Below, in pieces: positions 1 to 5,679 of a DNA stretch of 6,704 nt. Source of the DNA: Bacilli bacterium (lineage in GTDB: Bacteria > Bacillota_I > Bacilli_A > RF39 > UBA660). Under the pieces are notes generated by a model. That model saw only the letters and a program-made list of their open reading frames with translations, had not been told where the DNA came from and did not search any database. Location: contig CAAGHJ010000017.1 of the NCBI GenBank assembly GCA_900769635.1, positions 1 to 6,704 of the forward strand. Direction: 5' to 3'. Both the position numbers and the translations under genes were made by a program. The stretch's first letter is position 1. Each line of letters starts with the position of its first letter.

Positions 1-781
1 CTTCATATATACTTCCTATTATTCTATATAAGTGTTTATCAGGACAAGTACTACCACCTTCCATATCTAGACATATATAGTTATTAGGACTTGCTCCATA
101 ATACCTATAATCAGTAACTGCTGGTATCTCACTTCCCGTAGCACTATTACCACTCGCAATAGCGTCATGTTCTATTTTATATACTCCACTTCCACTATCC
201 CCTGTGGTACCATCGTCTAAACCTTCAATATATTTTGAAGCAGAAGGCTCTTTATATAATGCTCCTTCTCCACTCGCCCCTAAAGTGAAACTAAAGGACT
301 TACCACCCATAGTTGTTGGGTTATCTTGGTTTCCGTCAATATAGATATAAAGGGTATATTTTTGAGTGGTATCTTTGGTTAGGGTTTTGGTATTTAGTAA
401 GTTATATATTTTACCAGTAGTTGCATCGGCAAAATTACCATTTGCTATTTTGCTAGTACCATCATATAATTCATATATAAATGACTGTTCTTTGAGACCG
501 TCGTCGATGCTATCTACTTTTAGAGTTAAGTTAGCAGTTACTCCTGCACATTCTGGGGTCATAGTTATTTTCTTTGATATTACATTAGTGGTATCATCTT
601 TTGTTAAGGCTGGTCCAAAAGATGCACCACTAATGTTAGATCCTGCATCATAAGTTATATAACATCCTTCAACGTTAAAAGTTACATCACTATTACTACT
701 AGTCCATTTAAATATAGCATAAGTTACACCTACCGAGATGGTTAGTAATAATAATATTAGTAGTATTAATTTCTTTTTCAT
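1..781 (-). CDS. Secreted/anchored surface protein with SipW-like signal peptide (partial, C-terminus beyond window)
   Basis: The reading frame is open from ATG at 781 to the left edge, giving 260 codons plus one base. The start is set by AAGGAGG at 786-792, four bases before ATG. Residues 2-4 are KKK, residues 5-19 are a Leu/Ile-rich hydrophobic core, and VTYA at 19-22 followed by IF looks like the TYA-x-F cleavage region of SipW-dependent (TasA/camelysin-like) signal peptides. The mature part is rich in Thr, Ser, Asp, Gly and Tyr with alternating beta-strand patterns. Cysteines are visible at 40, 78, 237 and 246. From about residue 233 (SPNNYICLD, then YRIIG) a second domain begins; I recall similar segments from long gut-Firmicutes surface proteins, but could not check this. 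The role is unknown: a matrix, pilin-like or adhesin component outside the membrane is plausible. A terminator and a poly-C tract lie directly upstream, so expression may be switched. Confidence 0.82.
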   Translation of the reverse strand, partial: MKKKLILLILLLLTISVGVTYAIFKWTSSNSDVTFNVEGCYITYDAGSNISGASFGPALTKDDTTNVISKKITMTPECAGVTANLTLKVDSIDDGLKEQSFIYELYDGTSKIANGNFADATTGKIYNLLNTKTLTKDTTQKYTLYIYIDGNQDNPTTMGGKSFSFTLGASGEGALYKEPSASKYIEGLDDGTTGDSGSGVYKIEHDAIASGNSATGSEIPAVTDYRYYGASPNNYICLDMEGGSTCPDKHLYRIIGSIYE

Positions 782-800
782 TTTTCCTCCTTAGATATGT

Positions 801-852
801 AAAAAAGGATATAACAAGTTAGAGTACTGTTGTACTCGTATTGTTATATCCT
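801..852 (-). terminator. Intrinsic terminator or attenuator in the leader of the surface gene
   Basis: Perfect 12-bp arms (AGGATATAACAA at 806-817 and TTGTTATATCCT at 841-852) enclose a second perfect stem, GAGTAC 822-827 with GTACTC 832-837 around a four-base loop. Read on the minus strand, the hairpin is followed directly by six Ts (801-806), which is the intrinsic terminator pattern. It would end transcripts from the three-gene operon at 971-4739. Only about 20 bases separate the T run from the ATG at 781, so it also acts on any transcript that enters the surface gene from upstream. Confidence 0.75.
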
Positions 853-870
853 ATTAATATAGTTAGGAAA
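843..870 (-). promoter_or_regulatory. Weak candidate promoter overlapping the terminator arm
   Basis: On the minus strand TATAAC (843-848) lies 16 bp after TTTCCT (865-870, three of six matches to TTGACA). If used, transcription would start inside the hairpin at about 835, and the resulting RNA would lack one terminator arm. I include it because no other convincing promoter for the surface gene fits between the terminator and the start codon. The -35 match is poor. Confidence 0.25.
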
Positions 871-883
871 GTAGATTTATATT

Positions 884-902
884 GTACATCTATTCGATGT
901 AC
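884..902. repeat. Inverted repeat abutting the poly-C tract
   Basis: GTACATC (884-890) and GATGTAC (896-902) are perfect 7-bp arms around the loop TATTC, and the last C is the first base of the poly-C run. A competing structure pairs TATTCG (891-896) with CGAATA (912-917) across the C run, and GTACA (884-888) with TGTAC (924-928). A protein-binding site or a switchable RNA or DNA structure is possible; neither is proven. Confidence 0.6.
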
Positions 903-912
903 CCCCCCCCCC
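902..912. repeat. Poly-C homopolymer of 11 bases (poly-G on the sense strand of the surface gene)
   Basis: Eleven consecutive Cs lie in an otherwise very AT-rich intergenic stretch, 121 bases upstream of the surface protein ATG. On the minus strand TACAAT (881-886) lies close by, and a 17-bp spacer would put its -35 position inside the G run at 904-909. Tracts of this kind change length by slipped-strand mispairing and tune promoters in several bacteria, for example the poly-C of Bordetella fim promoters. The link to this gene is inferred. Confidence 0.7.
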
Positions 913-970
913 GAATAAATGTTTGTACTTATAATTGCTTCTCATTAGGGAGGCACCTCTCTTTCTTTTA

Positions 971-1216
971 TTATTTATCTTTAATGAAGAGGGGGAGAAC
1001 CTTTTTAAGGTTGGTTTCTCCGAGGACTTCATTAAAGTATGCTCTATCATTTTCATAAGATATGGTTATTATTTTATAGTTATCTTTGATATCGTTTTTT
1101 TCATCATTGACTTCGGCTACATAAAAGTATTCTTTGTCATCGCTTACTACTTTATCTATGATTAAGTATTCATCACCACTAGCTAGAGTTACTATTTTAT
1201 CTACTTCTATTTTCAT
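971..1216 (-). CDS. Small acidic DUF1292/YrzB-like protein, function unknown
   Basis: 81 residues, starting at ATG 1216 behind AAAGGA (1226-1231) and ending in TAA. The body alternates beta-strand segments with charged turns: IVTLASGDEYLIIDKVV, then KEYFYVAEVNDE, then YKIITISYEND, and ends in a short helix containing KKVLPLF. This resembles the layout of DUF1292 (YrzB-type) proteins of Firmicutes, small soluble cytosolic proteins of unknown role; the match is by pattern only. It has no signal peptide or membrane segment. It starts 24 bp after the stop of the large coiled-coil gene, in the same direction and with no promoter between, so it is probably the last gene of that operon. An unusually strong inverted repeat covers its last 22 codons. 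It could also be an unrelated small beta-rich protein. Confidence 0.72.
   Translation of the reverse strand: MKIEVDKIVTLASGDEYLIIDKVVSDDKEYFYVAEVNDEKNDIKDNYKIITISYENDRAYFNEVLGETNLKKVLPLFIKDK
979..1037 (-). other. Long nested hairpin inside the 3' end of the small gene
   Basis: CTTTAATGAAG (979-989) and CTTCATTAAAG (1027-1037) are perfect 11-bp arms. Inside them GGAGAA (994-999) pairs with TTCTCC (1016-1021), and CCTT (1000-1003) with AAGG (1007-1010). The whole forms one stacked hairpin in the mRNA of either strand. No T run follows, so it is not a standard terminator. It could stabilise the transcript 3' end or affect translation. Confidence 0.55.
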
Positions 1217-1240
1217 ATATAAGTTTCCTTTCTATTCTTC

Positions 1241-2989
1241 TTAAAATGGGAAGTTTGGTAATTCAAACTCGGCATTATTACTTGTATTTAAGTTATTTGG
1301 TTTAGCTGTATAGCCAGTGCCTGTAGGGAGACTTGGCATTTCAAAGAATAAATCTTCTTTTGGTTTTTCAGGGGTAAATGCTGGTGTCTCTGGCACACTT
1401 GGCATCGGAGATGGGTTATTTACGAAGATGTCATTAGGCTTTTCTTCAAATAGATCACCTAGGGGAACTGTGTTTTCACGTGGAGGAAGAGTTGTTACTT
1501 TTGGAGTAAATACTTCCTCTGTTTTAGGAGGAGTTACAGGTCTACTTGGTTTAACTTCTACTTTTTCAGGGGCTGGGCCAATTGGTCCAACTGGGCTTAT
1601 TGTTTCTACTTTAGGTACATTTGTGTTAGTGATATTAGGAAGCACAGTTCTTACTGGTTCAACCTCTTTAATAGGAGTTTGTTCTACCTTTATTGGTTCC
1701 TCTCTTACTACTTTTGGTTTTGGAGCAACACCTAGAAGTTTACTTACCCTTGACATTACCGTGTTAGTTTTACTTCTTATACTTAGTATATCCATACCTG
1801 GATATAGAGGGGTTACATTGATTATGGTATTTGGTTTTAGTTTTGGTCTTTCTTTAGGTATTTCAAATGTTATTTCCTCTTTTTTTACTTCTGGCTCTTT
1901 AGTGTTATCAACCTTAATGATATTGTATTCTATTAGTATTCTTTTGATGTTTTCTTCATCAAGGATTTGTTTGTATTCACTTAGTTTTCCTTCTTTGAAG
2001 TTTATTTTTTCTTCTAGTTTCTTAATAGTACTTATGTTATCGTATTGTTTTTTTATAGAATCATATTGTTTATCGATTAGTACTTCTAGTTCACTCATAT
2101 AGTTATCTTCGGTTAGATTGAAGTCTCTTCTTATTTTGGTAATTTCGGCAATAAAACTTCTTATTTTATCTCTTTTAAAGAGCATTTCTTCATAGTTTAA
2201 TTTAACAGAACCGGTTACTACTTCATATATTTTAATAGTAGCGAGTTTTTTCTTGGCAGTGTAATAGGCTTTTCTAAATTCACCTCGATCGCTTTCATAT
2301 CTTGTGGCTTGTTCTATGGATATTCCACTATTTTTTATGGTATTAAAGGCTACATTGAAAGCATCTAAACCGTTTTCGGTTTCTTTTACTTCTGCTTTTA
2401 CTTCTTTCATATACTTTTCGGAATTGGTATCGTTTAAATCTTTTAGGAATGGTAATCTTGATATGATACCGTTTAGTTTTAATTTTAGATCAGTTTCATA
2501 CTTTTTGTTGTTTTCTAAATTTATTAATTCTGTTTTTTTGGCATCCTTCATAGAAAGAGATAAATCAGCAAGTTCTGTTTCAAGAGTGTTTATTTTTTCT
2601 TTGGCATCTAGATATCTATTTATATTGTTATAGCGTTCTCTGTATTCTTCGACTTTGTCCTCGGCTTTAATGTTATCAAGTGGTTCAAGGGAAGCACCAG
2701 TTGCACTTTCGAATTCTTTTACTAGTTTATTTCGTTTATCTACTCTCTCATCGATTAGGCTTACTAATTCTTTTAAACGTACTTGTTCTTCTTCAAGTGT
2801 ATCTTTTTTATCAAACTTGGATATGGTATGGGCGTTATACTCAGTGGTATCTATTTCATCTAGTTTACGAGCTGTTGTTTCAAAACTTCTTATCATATCA
2901 ATACCGATATTTTGTTTATCTAAGTTAAAAGCCATTTTTTGAATATTGTATAAATTTCTTAACATTTTTTCGTTCTTTTCTTCTAGCAT
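1241..2989 (-). CDS. Large coiled-coil protein with proline-rich tail, paralogue of its upstream neighbour
   Basis: 582 residues, cytosolic by sequence (no signal peptide or membrane span). The start ATG 2989 follows GAGGTGA at 2994-3000. Residues 1-355 are almost entirely charged heptad-like helix. Around 396-418 a short segment (DILSIRSKTNTVMSRVSKLL) has the spacing of an amphipathic helix with Lys/Arg, possibly a membrane or partner contact. The rest is a disordered tail rich in Pro, Val, Glu and Thr, with repeated acidic-aromatic patches (GDLFEEKP, NDIFVNNP, EDLFFEMP, and FELPNFPF at the C-terminus). The helical part can be aligned by eye with the preceding gene product: YEEMLFKRDKIRSF here matches YEDLLNKREKINDIF there, each preceded by an IK/LK-hydrophobic-E-hydrophobic segment. 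I do not recognise a named family. A filament-forming or scaffold role is inference from architecture only. The ORF lacks Trp and ends in TAA. Confidence 0.88.
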   Translation of the reverse strand: MLEEKNEKMLRNLYNIQKMAFNLDKQNIGIDMIRSFETTARKLDEIDTTEYNAHTISKFDKKDTLEEEQVRLKELVSLIDERVDKRNKLVKEFESATGASLEPLDNIKAEDKVEEYRERYNNINRYLDAKEKINTLETELADLSLSMKDAKKTELINLENNKKYETDLKLKLNGIISRLPFLKDLNDTNSEKYMKEVKAEVKETENGLDAFNVAFNTIKNSGISIEQATRYESDRGEFRKAYYTAKKKLATIKIYEVVTGSVKLNYEEMLFKRDKIRSFIAEITKIRRDFNLTEDNYMSELEVLIDKQYDSIKKQYDNISTIKKLEEKINFKEGKLSEYKQILDEENIKRILIEYNIIKVDNTKEPEVKKEEITFEIPKERPKLKPNTIINVTPLYPGMDILSIRSKTNTVMSRVSKLLGVAPKPKVVREEPIKVEQTPIKEVEPVRTVLPNITNTNVPKVETISPVGPIGPAPEKVEVKPSRPVTPPKTEEVFTPKVTTLPPRENTVPLGDLFEEKPNDIFVNNPSPMPSVPETPAFTPEKPKEDLFFEMPSLPTGTGYTAKPNNLNTSNNAEFELPNFPF

Positions 2990-2993
2990 ATTA

Positions 2994-3000
2994 TCACCTC
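2994..3000 (-). promoter_or_regulatory. Ribosome binding site overlapping the upstream stop codon
   Basis: GAGGTGA on the minus strand contains the TGA stop of the upstream coiled-coil gene and lies four bases before ATG 2989. Ribosomes ending the first gene sit on the binding site of the second, so the two products are probably made by coupled translation in a fixed ratio. The TGA is followed in frame by TAA (2991-2993), giving a double stop. Confidence 0.75.
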
Positions 3001-4739
3001 AAATCTCCTACGGGGATGTCTGGAAAAATGGTATCACTTCCAAAGAAGGCGTTGCTCTCTTTTTTAGGAGCTGGTTCATTAAAACTTTTCATATAGGTAT
3101 CAAAGTCACTATTTGGAAGGGATGTGGCCATTTTTTCTTTATTGATAGTATTATTTCCTATTACTGGTATTTCGTCAGATGCGAGTAAGTTGGTTTCTTC
3201 TGTTGTCCAAAATTCTTCGGGTTCATCATCCTTAGGTAATGGTGATGTTCGTGAGAATTCAGCAAATAGTTCTTTTTCGATGTCGCTCTTTGGTTCTTCT
3301 CTTTCTGTAAATACTGGTTTTGGTACTTCTCTTGAATTCTCTTTTGGAGGGGCTTCATAGGTATTTATGGGACTAGGACTTATGGCTTTCTCCTCCTGCA
3401 AATGTGATGTTATATTTGGTGTAAGTGATTTTCTTTCGGGAGCGGGGTTATTTACTTTGTTCTTTATGGTTTCAAAGCTATAACCGTTAGGGTTTGTTTC
3501 TTCTAGTTTCTCCTTACTTAGTATTGATTTTTCTTTTTCTTCAAGAAGTTGTTTTATTCTTTGTTCCATTTCTTTTTTGCGACTTTCCTGTGCTTGTTTT
3601 TGTCGTTTTAGTAGTTCTTGTTGTTTCTTTCGTTCTACTTCTTGTCTTTTTTGCATTGCTTCTTCTATTTTTCTTTGTTCTTCTTTTATTTGTTCTTGTT
3701 TCTTTTTCTTTTCGTTAGCTATTAAGTCTTCTAATACTTTTCGGAATTTTTCACTATTATTTTCTTCATCTATTTCTTTTATTTTAGCATCTTTTTCGTT
3801 TTTCTCTATGAGTAAGTAGTTATAGGTATTTATGTCTTGTTTTTCTATCTTAATTGTATTGTATTCTTTATTTATTTCGGGATATGTTAATTCATATAGT
3901 TTGGTATTTGTTAGGTTACCGAAAATATCATTAATTTTCTCCCTTTTATTTAACAAGTCTTCATAACTTCTTACCTTGGTATTGAATATTTCCATTAGTT
4001 TTAATATATTGTATTTTTCTTTGTACTCGTCATAATCTTTTTTAACACTAGCCATCATTTCTTCACACTCGGATAAGATATCTCCACCGCCGTTTTCAGC
4101 CATTTTTACGTTATCACGGGCTAGATTTAGGGAGTATTCTAATTCCTTATAGGCTTTCTCTATTTCTTCACTATTCTTGGTATAATCGTATAACTTTAGT
4201 TTAATGAATGCTCCTTGTAAGACTTCAATCATTTTGGACTCTAACTCTCTATTTAGAGCTTCGTTTATTTTGATTTTTTCCTCAGCAAGGGTCATTTTGT
4301 TATTTACATCTTCAAGAGTTTTTAGTATTTCTTCTTTTTCTTTGATGTTTTTTGTATATTTTTCTATAATTTTTATTCTTTCTTCTAATTCGCCTAAAAG
4401 GTTCTCACCAAGTACAGAACCGTAGTTTACTTCGTGTCCAACTAATAGTTTATGATTATTTTTTCTTGTTTCTATGTATGTAAGTCTTTGACTTATTAAT
4501 TCTATTAACATTGTTATTCTTGTTTTTTCTTCGTCTAATAGTGATGTTTTTCTATTTAAAAGTGTTACGTATTCTTCTTCGTATAACTCGTTAGTTAGTT
4601 TTATTAGTTTTTCTTCTAATCTATCTAATTGGTGATAGATATTATCTCTATCCTTAGGATTAGTTATCATATCTAAACTATTAGCGAACATTTCGTATTG
4701 TCTTAAACAAGCGACGATATCGTTGTTTGTGTAATCCAT
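2994..4739 (-). CDS. Large coiled-coil protein with charged helix and proline-rich tail, first gene of operon
   Basis: 581 residues from ATG 4739. A GTG at 4751 in the same frame lies inside the ribosome binding site AAGGTGG (4748-4754), so the ATG is the better start. Residues 1 to about 330 are heptad-rich coiled coil. About 335-410 is a Lys/Glu/Gln/Arg-only stretch that looks like a single stable alpha helix (KKKKQEQIKEEQRKIEEA and onward). About 415-581 is a disordered tail rich in Pro, Ser and Glu, ending DTIFPDIPVGDLR. There is no signal peptide or membrane span. The N-terminal half aligns by eye with the next gene, which suggests tandem duplication and divergence; the charged helix is present here but not in the partner. 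No known family is recognised and a structural role is inference. It sits directly behind a strong promoter and a 12-bp palindrome. Confidence 0.88.
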   Translation of the reverse strand: MDYTNNDIVACLRQYEMFANSLDMITNPKDRDNIYHQLDRLEEKLIKLTNELYEEEYVTLLNRKTSLLDEEKTRITMLIELISQRLTYIETRKNNHKLLVGHEVNYGSVLGENLLGELEERIKIIEKYTKNIKEKEEILKTLEDVNNKMTLAEEKIKINEALNRELESKMIEVLQGAFIKLKLYDYTKNSEEIEKAYKELEYSLNLARDNVKMAENGGGDILSECEEMMASVKKDYDEYKEKYNILKLMEIFNTKVRSYEDLLNKREKINDIFGNLTNTKLYELTYPEINKEYNTIKIEKQDINTYNYLLIEKNEKDAKIKEIDEENNSEKFRKVLEDLIANEKKKKQEQIKEEQRKIEEAMQKRQEVERKKQQELLKRQKQAQESRKKEMEQRIKQLLEEKEKSILSKEKLEETNPNGYSFETIKNKVNNPAPERKSLTPNITSHLQEEKAISPSPINTYEAPPKENSREVPKPVFTEREEPKSDIEKELFAEFSRTSPLPKDDEPEEFWTTEETNLLASDEIPVIGNNTINKEKMATSLPNSDFDTYMKSFNEPAPKKESNAFFGSDTIFPDIPVGDLR

Positions 4740-4747
4740 ATAACCGA

Positions 4748-4754
4748 CCACCTT
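4748..4754 (-). promoter_or_regulatory. Ribosome binding site that sets the start at ATG 4739
   Basis: AAGGTGG on the minus strand lies eight bases before ATG 4739. The upstream in-frame GTG at 4751 falls within this site and has no binding site of its own at a usable distance, so the longer 585-residue reading is unlikely. Confidence 0.7.
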
Positions 4755-4766
4755 ATCTATATATAT

Positions 4767-4778
4767 GTACCGCGGTAC
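4767..4778. promoter_or_regulatory. 12-bp perfect palindrome in operon leader, possible operator
   Basis: GTACCGCGGTAC is a perfect palindrome with a GC core in very AT-rich DNA. It lies just downstream of the expected transcription start (about 4786) and 13 bases upstream of the ribosome binding site. The position suits a repressor site for the coiled-coil operon. As RNA it has no loop and would form only a weak hairpin, so a DNA-binding dimer is the more natural reader. No regulator can be named. Confidence 0.45.
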
Positions 4779-4792
4779 TTTCTACTGTTGTC

Positions 4793-4821
4793 ATTATAAC
4801 ATACTTTTATTTTTTTGTCTA
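4793..4821 (-). promoter_or_regulatory. Sigma-A-type promoter for the coiled-coil operon
   Basis: On the minus strand TAGACA (4816-4821) and a perfect TATAAT (4793-4798) are separated by exactly 17 bp, and TGT directly precedes the -10 box (extended -10). The expected start is near 4786, leaving a leader of about 47 bases. It diverges from the tRNA promoter. Confidence 0.8.
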
Positions 4822-4924
4822 TGGTTTTTGAAGGGATATTTGTAAAAAATGGAGAGTTTAAAATTATTTTTAATTTTATTTTCGGTATTTTTAGGGGATA
4901 AAAGGGGCTTTTTTGGGGGAAAAT

Positions 4925-4967
4925 TAAAGAAAATTGAAAATTTTTTAATTTTTTTTCAAAAAAGGGT
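4925..4967 (+). promoter_or_regulatory. A/T-tract region resembling an UP element upstream of the tRNA promoter
   Basis: Alternating A and T runs, with TTGAAAA (4935-4941) and TTTTCAA (4954-4960) forming an inverted repeat, sit directly upstream of the -35 box. Such tracts bind the alpha subunit C-terminal domain of RNA polymerase at stable-RNA promoters. In DNA this AT-rich the signal is weak, so this is inference. The rest of 4822-4924 holds no gene that I can see. Confidence 0.35.
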
Positions 4968-4995
4968 TGTTTTTTTATTTTTTTTAGTATATAAT
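4968..4995 (+). promoter_or_regulatory. Promoter of the tRNA cluster
   Basis: TTGTTT (4968-4973) and TATAAT (4990-4995) with a 16-bp spacer place the start at about 5002. The short leader holds a small hairpin (GCAC 5006-5009 with GTGC 5016-5019) before the first tRNA at 5029, perhaps used in 5' processing. Confidence 0.75.
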
Positions 4996-5028
4996 GAACT
5001 AGTCAGCACGAAAGAGTGCAAACGAAAT

Positions 5029-5117
5029 GCCTGAGTGGCGGAATAGGTAGACGCACAGGACTTAAAATCCTGCGAGATTTAACCCTCGTGTCGGTTCAAG
5101 TCCGACCTTAGGCACCA
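5029..5117 (+). tRNA. tRNA-Leu(UAA)
   Basis: Acceptor GCCTGAG pairs with CTTAGGC (one G-U). The anticodon loop CTTAAAA carries TAA at 5063-5065. A long variable arm, TTCAAGT T-loop, A73 and encoded CCA are present; the 89-base length is typical of a class II tRNA. Confidence 0.97.
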
Positions 5118-5122
5118 TATCT

Positions 5123-5215
5123 GGAGGAATACCCAAGTCTGGTTGAAGGGACCGGTCTTGAAAACCGGGAGGTCGTGAGAGCGGCGCAGGGGTTCGAATC
5201 CCTTTTCCTCCGCCA
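5123..5215 (+). tRNA. tRNA-Ser(UGA)
   Basis: Acceptor GGAGGAA pairs with TTCCTCC. The anticodon loop CTTGAAA has TGA at 5159-5161. It has the long variable arm of Ser tRNAs, TTCGAAT T-loop, G73 and encoded CCA, 93 bases. It begins five bases after tRNA-Leu. Confidence 0.97.
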
Positions 5216-5228
5216 CTTAATTTGTTAT

Positions 5229-5305
<77 letters not shown>

Positions 5306-5308
5306 TTT

Positions 5309-5385
5309 GGTTCCGTAGTGTAGTGGTCCATCACGTCTGCCTGTCACGCAGAAGATCGCGGGTTCAAATCCCGTCGGAACCGCCA
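5309..5385 (+). tRNA. tRNA-Asp(GUC)
   Basis: Acceptor GGTTCCG pairs with CGGAACC. The anticodon loop CTGTCAC has GTC at 5343-5345. TTCAAAT T-loop, G73 and encoded CCA are present. It begins three bases after tRNA-fMet; the fMet-Asp-Phe order matches Bacillus tRNA clusters. Confidence 0.97.
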
Positions 5386-5392
5386 TTATATT

Positions 5393-5468
<76 letters not shown>

Positions 5469-5497
5469 TTTTCACAAAATCTAAACTAATTTATATG

Positions 5498-5523
5498 AAA
5501 CTTACGATGAGTGAGTTTTTTTT
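5498..5523 (+). terminator. Intrinsic terminator of the tRNA cluster
   Basis: AAACTTAC (5498-5505) pairs with GTGAGTTT (5511-5518) with one G-U wobble around GATGA. The T run spans 5516-5523. Strand and position fit the end of the tRNA transcript. Confidence 0.8.
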
Positions 5524-5550
5524 GTATTACTCCCCTACTTTATTACAAAG

Positions 5551-5577
5551 AAAAAAGAACGGGATTAATCATTCTTT
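5551..5577 (-). terminator. Probable terminator of the membrane-protein gene
   Basis: On the minus strand AAAGAATG (from 5570-5577) pairs with CGTTCTTT (from 5554-5561), eight pairs with one G-U around an eight-base loop. Three further Ts (5551-5553) follow. The stem is AT-rich, so termination may be modest. Confidence 0.5.
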
Positions 5578-5607
5578 ATTCAAAATATTTGTTATTGTTT
5601 TAGTTCC

Positions 5608-5679
5608 ATAGAACGAATTTTGGCATTTTTTCGTTCTATAAATTTTCTTAGAACGAATTTTGGCGATTTTTCACTCTAT
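5608..5679. repeat. Two 32-bp direct repeat units, one palindromic, one overlapping a coding end
   Basis: Unit A (5608-5639) and unit B (5648-5679) match at 27 of 32 positions and are separated by eight bases. Both share AGAACGAATTTTGGC (5610-5624 and 5650-5664). Unit A is also a 10-bp perfect inverted repeat (ATAGAACGAA 5608-5617 with TTCGTTCTAT 5630-5639). In unit B the right arm has changed and the palindrome is broken. Unit B supplies the stop and final codons of the membrane protein. It looks like a small dispersed palindromic repeat (REP- or MITE-like). Two copies are too few for a CRISPR and the spacing is wrong. Confidence 0.7.

Noticed and set aside
1317..2102. 261-codon plus-strand frame inside the second coiled-coil gene
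   Set aside because: It is a shadow of the minus-strand gene, which has better codon composition, a ribosome binding site and operon context.
2994..2996. Mycoplasma-type code with TGA as Trp
   Set aside because: TGA is used here as a stop backed by an in-frame TAA, Trp residues use TGG, and no TGA interrupts the other long frames.
822..4778. Shared regulator site, because three palindromes (822-837, 884-902, 4767-4778) all contain GTAC arms
   Set aside because: GTAC is self-complementary and short, and the cores and spacings of the three palindromes differ, so the resemblance is probably chance.
4849..5034. 61-codon plus-strand frame in the divergent intergenic region
   Set aside because: It runs through the tRNA promoter into tRNA-Leu, is low-complexity (Phe, Leu, Lys) and has no ribosome binding site.
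5608..5679. Short CRISPR array
   Set aside because: There are only two imperfect units with an 8-bp gap, one is palindromic, and no cas gene is nearby.
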